Shown here: positions 34,948-44,164 of the stretch, in pieces
Layout of the letters: every line of letters starts with the position of its first letter
How positions within the stretch are numbered: position 1 is the stretch's first letter
NCBI RefSeq assembly: GCF_025264665.1
Contig: NZ_CP073697.1
Span: 558,001 to 622,000, forward strand
DNA: 64,000 nucleotides
From: Edaphobacter flagellatus
GTDB taxonomy: Bacteria; Acidobacteriota; Terriglobia; Terriglobales; Acidobacteriaceae
Reading direction: 5' to 3'
Notes under the pieces: model-generated
Told to the model about the DNA's origin: nothing
Database searches by the model: none
The model's input: the letters and a program-made list of their open reading frames with translations, nothing else
Translations under genes and position numbers: made by a program

Positions 34948-36349
34948 CGAACCTTCTCGCCTGATTCACCGGTGTAAGCTCAACAACAAAACACGCGCCT
35001 CCGGTGACAGGTTTATAGCGCAGCTCGCCGCCGAACGATCGCATAAAAGCGCGAGACAGATAAAGACCAAGTCCCGTAGCCTGTGCCCCCTCCTGAAACG
35101 GATGAAACAATCGCTCCGGATGCTCGACACCACAACCATTATCAAGAAACTCGAGCAACACGCGATGATGTTCCAGTTTGGCGGAAATCGACAGAACTTT
35201 GCTCTGCACCTGCGACAAGGCACGGAGACTGTTACGAATCAGGTTAAGAAAGACCTGCATCAGGTTCGCCGCGTCGGCCCACACTAAAGGCAGGTCGGGC
35301 TCCAGACTCCAAGTGCACTCTATTCCTTCTTCGCTGAAGGACGGAGCAACGACAATCCTTAGATCATCGAGTACGGAAACGAGATCCACTTCCGCCGCCT
35401 GATCGGGTATCTGACGTGTGTCAATCGCAGCAATGCGTTCCAGCGCGAGCACGAGATTTCCCAGCGCCTCAAAATCTTTATTCTGCGCGAGAAGCTCGTT
35501 GCGAGAGAGATTCTGATGGACGACAGCGATGGCTCCGCAAACATTGCGAATCTCGTGCGATACGGCACCCACGGCGATGCGCGATCCCGCCATCATCTGG
35601 TGCAGACTCGCCTCTTCGCGTGTGCGAAGTTCGTCCGATATATCGAGAATCATCGCTGCCAGACGCGAACCAGCATCGGTGCGATAGGTTGAGAAACAGA
35701 TATCGGCGAGAAAAACTTCTCCATCTTCCCGCTGTCCTCGCGACTGCATTACAGCGCGAAACATCTTCTGGTTCGTGTCGCCGCGCGAGACATTCGAGAG
35801 CGATGGGAAATAGCGCTGAATGGAACGGCCTGGCAGCAGGCCTGCATCCAGGCCAAGCATACGATGCGCGGCATCGTTGGCCATCAGCACATGGCCGGCG
35901 GAATCCGAGGTGATGATCGCAGCCGGGCTGCTCTCCACCAGAACCTTCAGTTGTTCTTCGGCCTCGCGGCGGGCATCGCTCTGTTTTTCAATCTCGTGAA
36001 GATGTCCGATGACGATCTGCCGGTTCCGGTTCGCCTCATACACAAAGAGTCCTACACAAAAAAAGGCAACGAAATAGAGGACATCCCTTGGAAGTCCTAC
36101 CGGCAGGTTCCATGAGAACTGGTCGAATATCTCTGCCAGAAAGGTGCAGAGCACAGCCACTCCAGCAATCTGCCACGGACGCAGGACGCGTCCCACCAGA
36201 AACATGGGCAGCAGATAGACAAAGCCCAGGGGAAGCTCGCCGCTTGCGTGCCAGTCGATCATCGCAATGGCAGCAATCAGCAGGGCTGAAAAAAGAAGAA
36301 TCCACCCTTTACTGCTTGCCCTGGAAAATATGGATACGATTCGAAGCAT
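34940..36349 (-). CDS. Membrane PAS-domain sensor histidine kinase
   Basis: 469 residues. Four hydrophobic helices occupy residues about 15-105, with the LGFVYLLPMFLVGR pattern of membrane sensor modules. A PAS domain spans about 133-240 (SSPAAIITSDSAGHVLMAND). The phosphoacceptor is His265 in GAVSHEIRN. The ATPase domain shows the N box (NLMQVFLNLIRNSLRAL), the G1 box (LDNGCGV) and the G2 box (TGLGLYLSR). It should phosphorylate the response regulator encoded directly downstream, with an 8-nt overlap. It is divergent from the czcCBA-type operon (about 257 nt apart), so metal or envelope stress is a possible signal; this is inferred. Confidence 0.93.
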   Translation of the reverse strand: MLRIVSIFSRASSKGWILLFSALLIAAIAMIDWHASGELPLGFVYLLPMFLVGRVLRPWQIAGVAVLCTFLAEIFDQFSWNLPVGLPRDVLYFVAFFCVGLFVYEANRNRQIVIGHLHEIEKQSDARREAEEQLKVLVESSPAAIITSDSAGHVLMANDAAHRMLGLDAGLLPGRSIQRYFPSLSNVSRGDTNQKMFRAVMQSRGQREDGEVFLADICFSTYRTDAGSRLAAMILDISDELRTREEASLHQMMAGSRIAVGAVSHEIRNVCGAIAVVHQNLSRNELLAQNKDFEALGNLVLALERIAAIDTRQIPDQAAEVDLVSVLDDLRIVVAPSFSEEGIECTWSLEPDLPLVWADAANLMQVFLNLIRNSLRALSQVQSKVLSISAKLEHHRVLLEFLDNGCGVEHPERLFHPFQEGAQATGLGLYLSRAFMRSFGGELRYKPVTGGACFVVELTPVNQARRFDE

Positions 36350-36606
36350 TCAACAAACCTTTACAAAAGACTGGCCGCCGCGCTCTCGCCATCATAGTCA
36401 GATTGTTGTAGGACGCAGAGTCCCGCTCTCGCTCCGGCAACACATTTCGACCGAAAGATAGCCTCTCTGGCCTCGAAGATAGGAATTATTCCTTCTTACT
36501 GACTTTTAATCTATCTACTGATAATGTCTGATCATTGTGGTACTTATCTGCGAGCAACTTCATTCAACCCTTATCACCAAAGTGGCCTGGAAGGGCGAGC
36601 TTATCT

Positions 36607-37899
36607 GTGATCTCCCATAAGTTATCCAATTCTCTTCGGCTACCTTATTCTGCTTTGGCACTGGGCCTAGCGCTTTGTTCCACGCTCGCCAGTGCGCAAA
36701 CGGCTTACACCTGGAACCAGGTTAAAGACAAGTTTGAAACCGCAAATCCTACGCTCAAGGCTGACGCCCTGAACGTGCAGGAGATGAAGGCACAGGAAAT
36801 CACGGCCTTCCTTCGTCCGAATCCTGGATTCACGCTGTCTACCGACGGAACCCAGATCGCCCGCTATCAGGGCGTATGGAAGCCCATTGCGGGCACGCAG
36901 ATCTCCCCTGCCTTTAGCTACCTGCATGAACGCGAGCATAAACGTGAACTGCGTCTTGAGAGCGCAAAGCAGGGTACGCAGATCGCGACCTCGCTCCATT
37001 CCGATCTGGAGCGCAATCTTATCTTCACGCTGCGGACGGCATTTATCCAGACACTGCAGGCAAAGGCCACGGTCGATCTTTCGCAAAAGGAACTCGACTA
37101 CTACGATCACATTATTGAGATCAGCCGCGCTCGATTCAAAAGCGGTGACCTGGCCCAGATCGATCTCGACAGAATTGAGCTGCAACGCGTTCAATATGAA
37201 TCCGATCTACAGACGGCTGAGATCAACCTGCGCACGGCGAAGATTCAGCTGCTTCAGTTGCTGAATGACCGGACTCCCATCGACCAGTTCGATGTTCAGG
37301 GGCCGTTCACCTTCACGGATCAACTGGATACGCTGGATTCGTTCCGTCAGACCGCTCTCGATACACGGCCCGACCTGCAGGCGGCGCTTCAATCTGCGCA
37401 GCAGGCTGTTACGAATCACAAGCTTGCTGTGTCGAATGGGTCGACCGATCCAACACTCAGCGGCTGGTATACCTACAACCCGTCCTTCAATAATCAATAT
37501 GCGCATCAGACGATCGGCGCCAGCATTAACATTCCGCTGCGCATCTTCGATCGCAATCAAGGCGAAAAGCAGCGCACGCTGATCGATATCGATCGCAACC
37601 AGCAGGTGACCGAGGCCATGCGCGCGCAGGTCTTCGCCGATGTCGATTCCGCATACGCGCAGGTCAACAGCAGCCTTGTCCTGCTGCGCCCTTATAAAGC
37701 GAGGTACCTGGATCAGGCTGTGCGCGTCCGCGAGACGGTGACCTATGCCTATCAGCGTGGAGGAGCTTCTCTGATGGACTTCCTGAATGCACAGAGCGAC
37801 TACCGCAACGTGCAACTGGCCTATCTGCAATTGATCGGTTCTTATCTGTCTGCGGCGAGCCAACTGAACCTGGCCGTGGGACGCGAGGTAATTCAATGA
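36607..37899 (+). CDS. czcC: Outer-membrane efflux protein, CzcC/TolC type
   Basis: 430 residues from GTG 36607, which has AAGGG about 13 nt upstream and opens a normal signal peptide (SALALGLALCSTLASAQ). The open frame itself reaches back to a TTG at 36535. The mature chain has the two-repeat helical-coil pattern of TolC-type ducts: NPTLKADALNVQEMKAQEIT near the start and LDTRPDLQAALQSAQQAVTN-like helices in the middle. It is the first gene of a three-gene RND operon, with 4-nt overlaps to the adaptor. Metal specificity comes from the downstream pump rather than from this protein. Confidence 0.88.
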   Translation: MISHKLSNSLRLPYSALALGLALCSTLASAQTAYTWNQVKDKFETANPTLKADALNVQEMKAQEITAFLRPNPGFTLSTDGTQIARYQGVWKPIAGTQISPAFSYLHEREHKRELRLESAKQGTQIATSLHSDLERNLIFTLRTAFIQTLQAKATVDLSQKELDYYDHIIEISRARFKSGDLAQIDLDRIELQRVQYESDLQTAEINLRTAKIQLLQLLNDRTPIDQFDVQGPFTFTDQLDTLDSFRQTALDTRPDLQAALQSAQQAVTNHKLAVSNGSTDPTLSGWYTYNPSFNNQYAHQTIGASINIPLRIFDRNQGEKQRTLIDIDRNQQVTEAMRAQVFADVDSAYAQVNSSLVLLRPYKARYLDQAVRVRETVTYAYQRGGASLMDFLNAQSDYRNVQLAYLQLIGSYLSAASQLNLAVGREVIQ

Positions 37900-39038
37900 C
37901 AACAAACAAGTCCCTGCTCAAGAGCGCCGGTTATCTCGCTGTATGCCTGTCATTGACAGCATGCGAAAAGAAGTTCAATCCATCCGATGGCGCGCCGCCC
38001 ACCACGCAGGTCGTGCAGACCGGTGACATGAGTCTTGTCACCGTTGATAAACCGGAGCAGTTTCCGCTCGTTACGGCGGAACAGGTTGATGCCATCTCGG
38101 AGTTGAAGGTTACCGGCACCGTCAATCCTGACATCGCGCGTGAGGTACCAGTCATCTCTCTCGCCAGCGGCCGGGTTGTCGACATCAAGGCGCGCCTTGG
38201 AGACAGCGTGAAGAAAGGTCAATTGCTGCTGCGCGTTCAAAGTCCCGACAGCACAAACGCCTTCGACACCTATCTGAAGGCCGTCAACGACGAGCGCCTC
38301 TCGAATAAAGCCTATGTTCGCGCCAAGGACCTCTACGATCACGGCGCTATTCCGCTCAGCGCGCTTGAACAGGCTGAAGACGCTGAGAAGGACATGCAGG
38401 CGGATCTCACTGCAGCCGAAGAACAGCTCAAAACCCTCGGTGTCGACAAGAACCATCCCAGCAGCGTTGTCCCTGTTTATTCGCCCATTTCTGGCGTCAT
38501 CATCAGCCAGAATGTCACCAACGCCGCTGCGGCCGGTATGACTTTTTCCGGTTCATCGACGGCGTTTACGATCGCCGATCTGTCCTCTGTATGGATCATC
38601 TGCGACGTCTACGAGAACGACCTTTCGAAGATTGCGCTGGGACAAACTGCGTCGATCAAGGTGAATGCCTATCCGGACAAGATACTGACCGGCCGCATCT
38701 CCGACATCGGCCCGGTTCTCGACCCGAATATCCGCACAGCGAAAGTACGTGTGGAAGTCCGCAACCCCGGTCTCCTCAAAGTCGGTATGTTCGTCACCGC
38801 GACCTTCCAGGGCAAGACGAAGGAGATGCACGCTGTTGTGCCAGCCTCCGCAGTGCTGCACCTGCATGATCGCGACTGGGTCTTTGTTCCCGCGGGAGAG
38901 AAGAAGTTCAAGCGTGTTGAGGTTCATGGCGGCAACATGCTTCCTGGCAACAAGCAGGAAGTTCTCTCCGGCATCAACGCCAACCAGCAGGTTGTCTCCA
39001 ACGTCCTCCAACTGGAAGCCACGCTGGAGGCGCAATGA
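37896..39038 (+). CDS. czcB: RND metal-efflux adaptor lipoprotein, CzcB type
   Basis: 380 residues. The signal peptide ends in SLTAC, so Cys23 is probably lipidated. The lipoyl half-motif is LASGRVVDIKARLGDSVKKG and its partner is VYSPISGVIISQNVTNAAAA. A coiled-coil hairpin lies between them (QAEDAEKDMQADLTAAEEQL), and beta-barrel domains follow (VWIICDVYENDLSKIALGQ). It should connect the CzcA-like pump to the CzcC-like duct in the periplasm. Overlaps of 4 nt at both ends (37896-37899 and 39035-39038) show a coupled operon. No histidine-rich metal-binding extension is seen. Confidence 0.9.
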   Translation: MTTNKSLLKSAGYLAVCLSLTACEKKFNPSDGAPPTTQVVQTGDMSLVTVDKPEQFPLVTAEQVDAISELKVTGTVNPDIAREVPVISLASGRVVDIKARLGDSVKKGQLLLRVQSPDSTNAFDTYLKAVNDERLSNKAYVRAKDLYDHGAIPLSALEQAEDAEKDMQADLTAAEEQLKTLGVDKNHPSSVVPVYSPISGVIISQNVTNAAAAGMTFSGSSTAFTIADLSSVWIICDVYENDLSKIALGQTASIKVNAYPDKILTGRISDIGPVLDPNIRTAKVRVEVRNPGLLKVGMFVTATFQGKTKEMHAVVPASAVLHLHDRDWVFVPAGEKKFKRVEVHGGNMLPGNKQEVLSGINANQQVVSNVLQLEATLEAQ

Positions 39039-42000
39039 TCCGTGCGCTTGTCGACTTCGCGCTGCGAAGCCGCTTCCTTATTCTTGCGATGGCAATCCTG
39101 CTTTTTGGCTGGGGAGCCCTCTCGTTTCATAACCTGCCTGTCGAAGCCTACCCCGACGTAGCGAATAACTACGTCAACATCATCACGCAGTGGCCGGGCC
39201 ACTCTGCCGAAGACATTGAGCAACAGGTCACGGTTCCTACCGAGATTCAGATGGCGGGAATCCCTCACCTGCAACACCTGCGCTCTACCACGCTCGCTGG
39301 CCTCTCGAGCATCATGCTGATCTTCGACGACGAATCGGAGAACAACTGGAACCGCGAGCATGTCGTCGAGCGCATGGGCCAGGTCTCTCTTCCGGCAGGC
39401 CTTGTTCCTCAGCTAGGCACAGACTGGAGCCCGGTAGGACAGATCTTCTTCTACACGATCGAGAGCAAGAACCCAGAAATCGACGTGATGGAGATTAAGG
39501 CGCTCGAAGACTGGACGCTGGAAAAGCAGTTCAAGCAGGTCCAGGGTGTCGTCGACGTCACCAGTCTCGGCGGTGAGACCCGTGAATATCAAATTCGCCT
39601 GGATCCCGACAAGCTCATAGCCTACGGCCTCAGCGTTGGACAGATCGAACAACAACTCGCCAACAACAACACCAATGCCGGTGGAAGCTATATCGTCGCC
39701 GGTACCCAGCAGATCAATGTGCAGGCCGTCGGCCTCTTTGCCAATGTACAGCAGATTGAGAACACGCTGATCAAAACGCAGGCCGGCACTGCGCTGCACG
39801 TAAAAGACATCGCCGTCGTCGAGCAAGGCCCCAGGATTCGCCTCGGACAGAACGGCAGGACGATCCGCCGAGTCGACGGCAAACTTATCGACAATCCCAA
39901 CGTCGTCGAAGGCATTGTGCTGCTGCAAAAGGGTGCGGACGCCGACCCGACACTGCAAGGAATCGAAGCCAAGGTCAAGGAGATCAACGACCACATCCTC
40001 CCCAAAGGGGTGCAGATCAAGCCCTTCCTCGATCGCAGCGATCTCATCCACTTCACCACGCACACGGTAATGCACAATCTGACCGAGGGACTGATCCTGG
40101 TCGTTGTCATCCTCTTCCTGTTTCTGGGCAACGTACGCGGCGCCCTCATCGTCGCGTTGACGATTCCCTTCTCGCTCCTCTTCGCCTCGATCTGCCTCGA
40201 CCTGCGGCACATTCCCGCAAACCTGCTTTCGCTGGGCGCACTGGACTTCGGCATGGTCGTCGACGGCGCCGTCGTCATGGTGGAAAACATCGTTCGCCAC
40301 CTCAACCGCAGCGGCAATGAGATTCAGACTCCTGCAGAAAAGATTCGCGACGCCGCACATGAGGTCCAGCGGCCCGTCTTCTTCGCTATCGCCATCATCA
40401 TCACTGCCTACCTGCCCATCTTCACGCTGCAGGCCGTCGAAGGCCGTCTCTTTAAACCGATGGCGTGGACCGTAGCCTTCGCTCTGCTGGGCGCGCTGCT
40501 CTTCTCCGTCGTCATCGCTCCCGTGCTCGCCAGCTTCCTGTTCCGCATGGGCGCAACGGAGTGGGAGAACCCGATACTGCACTTCGTCACCGTCCAATAC
40601 CGCAAGGGAGTAACGTGGTCGATTGAACATCGCTGGTTCGCCATCGGCGGCGCATTACTTGCCTTCGCGATGACACTCTATCTCTCTCTCGGTGGCGTCA
40701 TCGGCTCCGAGTTCCTCCCCCATCTCGACGAAGGCGCCATCTGGGTACGCGGCACGCTCGCTCCCAGCACCGGCCCCGATGAGAGTGTTGCTATCGCCAA
40801 TCGAGCGCGCGTCATCCTCGCCAGCTTCCCGGAAGTGATCCAAGCCACCAGTCAGGCTGGACGCGCCGATGACGGTACCGATACCACAGGCTTCTTCAAC
40901 ACCGAATACTTCGTCGGCTTGAAGCCGAAAGAAGACTGGCGGCCCGTCTTTCACGAAAACAAGGAAGACCTCATCGCCTCGATGAGCCAGCAGCTCGAAC
41001 AGATCCCCGGCGTCATCTGGAACTTTTCTCAGCCCATCTCCGATAACGTCGAGGAGGCCGTCAGCGGCGTCAAGGGCGAGTTGTCCGTCAAAATCTATGG
41101 AGACGATCTGAGGGTGCTTGAAGAAAAAGGCAACCAGGTCGTCGGCATCATGAGCAAGATTCAGGGCGTTCGAGATCTTGGCCTCTTCCGCGTCATCGGG
41201 CAGCCGAACCTGACCTTTACCGTCGATCGCCAGGCCGCCGCCCGCTTCGGCATCAACGTCTCCGACATCCAGGACGCCATCCAGACCGCAGTCGGAGGAA
41301 CCGCCGTTAGCCAGGTCCTGCGCGGAGAGGCCCGCTATGACCTCGTACTGCGCTATCAGAAGCAGTATCGCGACACCCGCGAAGCCATTGAGAACGTGCG
41401 TCTGCTGTCACCTTCTGGCGAGCGTGTCTCTCTGGCACAGCTCACCAAGGTGGAAGCAATCGATGGCGCAGAGGCCATCTATCGCGAAGGGCAGCAGCGT
41501 TACGTCGCTGTCAAATATAGCGTCCGTGGACGCGACCTCGGAAGCACCGTCGAAGAGGCCATCGACAAAGTCAACAAGCAGCTCAAGCTGCCCAAGGGCT
41601 ATCACGTCGAATGGGCCGGTGAGTACGAGAGCCAGAAGCGCGCCAACAAACGCCTTATGATCGTGCTGCCGATCACGATCCTCATCATCTTCTTCATCCT
41701 CTACATGATGTTCAAGTCCTTCAAGTGGGCCATGCTCATCCTCGCTAACGTCGTGATGGCCCCCATCGGTGGACTGCTCGCGCTGCTGCTTACGGGAACG
41801 CACTTCAGCGTCTCCTCGGGCGTAGGGTTTCTTGCACTCTTCGGCGTCTCTGTCCAGACCGGTGTCATCATGCTGGAGTACATTAATCAGCTCCGTGCGC
41901 GCGGCAACACCATCGAAGAATCTGCGATCGAAGGTGCCGTCCTGCGGCTTCGTCCCATCATGATGACCATGCTCGTCGCCACATTGGGCCTGCTGCCTGC

Positions 42001-42172
42001 AGCTATGTCGCGCGGCATCGGTTCAGACTCGCAACGTCCTTTCGCCATCGTCATTGTTGGCGGCCTGATCGCTGCACTGGTCATCAGCGTCTTCCTCATG
42101 CCTACCCTGTACGTCTGGATCGCGCGCGAAAAGGATGTCCTGCCTGTACCTGAGACGGAGTTCATGAATTAG
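39035..42172 (+). CDS. czcA: Heavy-metal RND efflux permease, CzcA type
   Basis: 1045 residues with twelve transmembrane helices. The fourth-helix motif is DFGMVVDGAVVMVENI, with Asp404, Asp410 and Glu417 matching the proton-relay residues of CzcA (Asp402, Asp408, Glu415). This marks a heavy-metal exporter rather than a drug pump. The N-terminus opens with MIRALVDFALRSRFLILAMA and porter domain VEAYPDVANNYVNIITQWPG. It should use proton flow to expel divalent or monovalent metal ions; the exact metal (Co/Zn/Cd, Ni or Cu/Ag) is not resolved. Last gene of the operon, ending at a bidirectional terminator. Confidence 0.93.
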   Translation: MIRALVDFALRSRFLILAMAILLFGWGALSFHNLPVEAYPDVANNYVNIITQWPGHSAEDIEQQVTVPTEIQMAGIPHLQHLRSTTLAGLSSIMLIFDDESENNWNREHVVERMGQVSLPAGLVPQLGTDWSPVGQIFFYTIESKNPEIDVMEIKALEDWTLEKQFKQVQGVVDVTSLGGETREYQIRLDPDKLIAYGLSVGQIEQQLANNNTNAGGSYIVAGTQQINVQAVGLFANVQQIENTLIKTQAGTALHVKDIAVVEQGPRIRLGQNGRTIRRVDGKLIDNPNVVEGIVLLQKGADADPTLQGIEAKVKEINDHILPKGVQIKPFLDRSDLIHFTTHTVMHNLTEGLILVVVILFLFLGNVRGALIVALTIPFSLLFASICLDLRHIPANLLSLGALDFGMVVDGAVVMVENIVRHLNRSGNEIQTPAEKIRDAAHEVQRPVFFAIAIIITAYLPIFTLQAVEGRLFKPMAWTVAFALLGALLFSVVIAPVLASFLFRMGATEWENPILHFVTVQYRKGVTWSIEHRWFAIGGALLAFAMTLYLSLGGVIGSEFLPHLDEGAIWVRGTLAPSTGPDESVAIANRARVILASFPEVIQATSQAGRADDGTDTTGFFNTEYFVGLKPKEDWRPVFHENKEDLIASMSQQLEQIPGVIWNFSQPISDNVEEAVSGVKGELSVKIYGDDLRVLEEKGNQVVGIMSKIQGVRDLGLFRVIGQPNLTFTVDRQAAARFGINVSDIQDAIQTAVGGTAVSQVLRGEARYDLVLRYQKQYRDTREAIENVRLLSPSGERVSLAQLTKVEAIDGAEAIYREGQQRYVAVKYSVRGRDLGSTVEEAIDKVNKQLKLPKGYHVEWAGEYESQKRANKRLMIVLPITILIIFFILYMMFKSFKWAMLILANVVMAPIGGLLALLLTGTHFSVSSGVGFLALFGVSVQTGVIMLEYINQLRARGNTIEESAIEGAVLRLRPIMMTMLVATLGLLPAAMSRGIGSDSQRPFAIVIVGGLIAALVISVFLMPTLYVWIAREKDVLPVPETEFMN

Positions 42173-42211
42173 ACGGTCGCAGGCATACCGGATCGGCCCA
42201 TGCGGTGCACA

Positions 42212-42240
42212 TAAAAGGGAGCCTGAATGGCTCCCTTTTA
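42212..42240. terminator. Bidirectional terminator between czcA and the convergent outer-membrane gene
   Basis: Perfect 12-bp stem (TAAAAGGGAGCC and its complement) with a 5-nt TGAAT loop. T-runs lie on both strands, suiting the convergent genes ending at 42172 (+) and 42264 (-). Confidence 0.9.
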
Positions 42241-42263
42241 TGTCTTACAAAAGCAATGTTCGT

Positions 42264-43988
42264 TTAGAAGTTGAATGCCAAACCAGCCTGAAGCGTGCGC
42301 GGCGTCTGTGCCAGGAATAATGTCCTTCCGTCCTTCGACAGTACCGGACGATAGCCTTGCTCCAGCAGGTTTGTCATATCTACGGTCGCCTCCAGGCCAG
42401 CAGGTAACAGCGATCCGCAACGAATCGGCTGCCGGATAAAGAAGCTCAAATAAGCCTGATCGCTGAACGCGGCAAACGGATTTACCGGTGTCACCAGTGC
42501 TTCCGGCTGCCAGCGATAGGACGCCCGTACCTGAGTGCCGCTATGGATCACTCTTCCCTTCACCGCAACCGTCACCGATTGCGCCGCCTTCGGCTTCAGC
42601 TCTGTGCTCACCTGCTGCAGATTCATGGGCCGTTTGCCCTCAGGAGCTGCCATGGCCGAACCTGTACTGTACTCCACCGCAACCCACAGTCCCGGCGTGA
42701 TCGGCTCCGTCATCAGCAGATTGATTCCCTGCGACGACAGCCCCGATCCCAGCACGCGGAAGGTGTCCGTCGTCGTGTCCGCAAGCAGACCAACGGCCTT
42801 CGGCCCCTGCGCTGCGGCAAGATCAGCAGCAGACATCTGTCCACTTCCCGACAACATCACCTTACCCAGGTTGTCCTTATAGAAGGCTGCCTGCACGATG
42901 CCGCGCCCGGCCTTCCGGTTGATCACGAACTCCTGATGCAGTCCGCGCTCCATCTGCATGCGTCCCTCGGTCATCACACCAACCGGAAGCTCCAGCTCCA
43001 CCGAGTCCAGGCCCTCGAACGATTGCAGGTCACGCGAGGTCGCCATGCGATAGCCAACGTTCCAATTTGACGTCGGGTGCGCCGTAATCCGCAGGAACGG
43101 CCGTGACGACATCGCATAGCCCGCTCCGTGGACAACGTATACCGTGCCGCCAAGCTCCAGGTCGACCGCGTCGCCCAGCTCCGTCTTCTGCGCCGAAGCC
43201 ATCTCCACCGCATCGTAGCCAACCGCGCCACCGGCGCTCATCATCTCCGGATGCGATTGATAGCTCATTACCATGCGACCGGCACCGGCAAATCCGAGCT
43301 TGCGCTGATAGCCCGCCGACATCGACGTCGAAGGTGCCCGCAGATACGGCCCCGTGGCCGCGCCTACATCGGCACGCAGGCGCACATCCGAACCGTCGGG
43401 CAGCGATCGGTCCATCTGGAAGACGTTATGAATGCCTCCTGCCCCGAAGCCACCGTCGCCCGAAGTCACAGATGCCCGCGCTTTATCCGGCATACGCGTG
43501 TGCTCCGCAGCGCTCGACGACACCATCACCATGTCGCCGTTTTCATCGAAGACCCGCAGGATGGGCCGATTCGCCGATGAGCGCATCGTCCATTTCCAGT
43601 CGTCAGCTGGCTCGTCCGCCTTGCGCCGCTCTGCCGGGAGCCATGATGCCGCATCGAAGATCGCGTTCATGGTCAGATTCACCACCGCGCGTGCGCCTGG
43701 ACGCAGCTGCAGGTTCCCCTTCAACGTGGGCACAAACAACGCCGCGGAGGCACGGACCTCATATTTTCCGGGAATCAGGTTCGCGATCAGGTAATGACCA
43801 TGCAGGTCCGTAAACGCAGTCCCTACCAGGGACGAATTCGCGTTCAACACCTGTACCAGCGCCCCCATCTGCACGACGCCCTGCGAATCGCGCACCACTC
43901 CCGAGACGGCTGCGGGCGTTGCTGCCCAGCCGGGAATGGTGGCTATGAATAGCCCCAAGATCGCGATCTTCACCTGGTTTCGCTGCAC
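42264..43988 (-). CDS. Outer-membrane-like protein with carboxypeptidase-regulatory domain
   Basis: 574 residues from GTG 43988, which has AGGTG 8 nt upstream and gives a signal peptide (VKIAILGLFIATIPGWAA). The open frame extends further upstream but without a signal. Residues about 25-115 form a carboxypeptidase-regulatory-like sandwich (VSGVVRDSQGVVQMGALVQV). The rest is rich in alternating beta strands and ends with LQAGLAFNF, a terminal phenylalanine as in outer-membrane barrels. No TonB plug is seen, so it looks like a small barrel partner of the acidobacterial receptor families. It lies downstream of the GWxTD gene on the same strand, 176 nt apart. Confidence 0.7.
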   Translation of the reverse strand: MQRNQVKIAILGLFIATIPGWAATPAAVSGVVRDSQGVVQMGALVQVLNANSSLVGTAFTDLHGHYLIANLIPGKYEVRASAALFVPTLKGNLQLRPGARAVVNLTMNAIFDAASWLPAERRKADEPADDWKWTMRSSANRPILRVFDENGDMVMVSSSAAEHTRMPDKARASVTSGDGGFGAGGIHNVFQMDRSLPDGSDVRLRADVGAATGPYLRAPSTSMSAGYQRKLGFAGAGRMVMSYQSHPEMMSAGGAVGYDAVEMASAQKTELGDAVDLELGGTVYVVHGAGYAMSSRPFLRITAHPTSNWNVGYRMATSRDLQSFEGLDSVELELPVGVMTEGRMQMERGLHQEFVINRKAGRGIVQAAFYKDNLGKVMLSGSGQMSAADLAAAQGPKAVGLLADTTTDTFRVLGSGLSSQGINLLMTEPITPGLWVAVEYSTGSAMAAPEGKRPMNLQQVSTELKPKAAQSVTVAVKGRVIHSGTQVRASYRWQPEALVTPVNPFAAFSDQAYLSFFIRQPIRCGSLLPAGLEATVDMTNLLEQGYRPVLSKDGRTLFLAQTPRTLQAGLAFNF

Positions 43989-44164
43989 AATAAAGGCACC
44001 TGGGCGTCGACGGCTGCTCCTAATAAAAACGCGTCCGCAAAAATAAAGGACTCGCGTCGAGAGGTCGCGCCGGAGGCCAGTTTCGCAAGTCGTATCCGCG
44101 TAACTGTACCGCCTTCTGGCCAGCACTCCTGAAGTTCACTCCACAAAAACAATACGTCAAACGA

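Noticed and set aside
39413..40630. 405-codon acidic open frame on the minus strand within czcA
   Set aside because: Its Asp/Glu/Val-rich composition is the reverse complement of the czcA codons. Not a gene.
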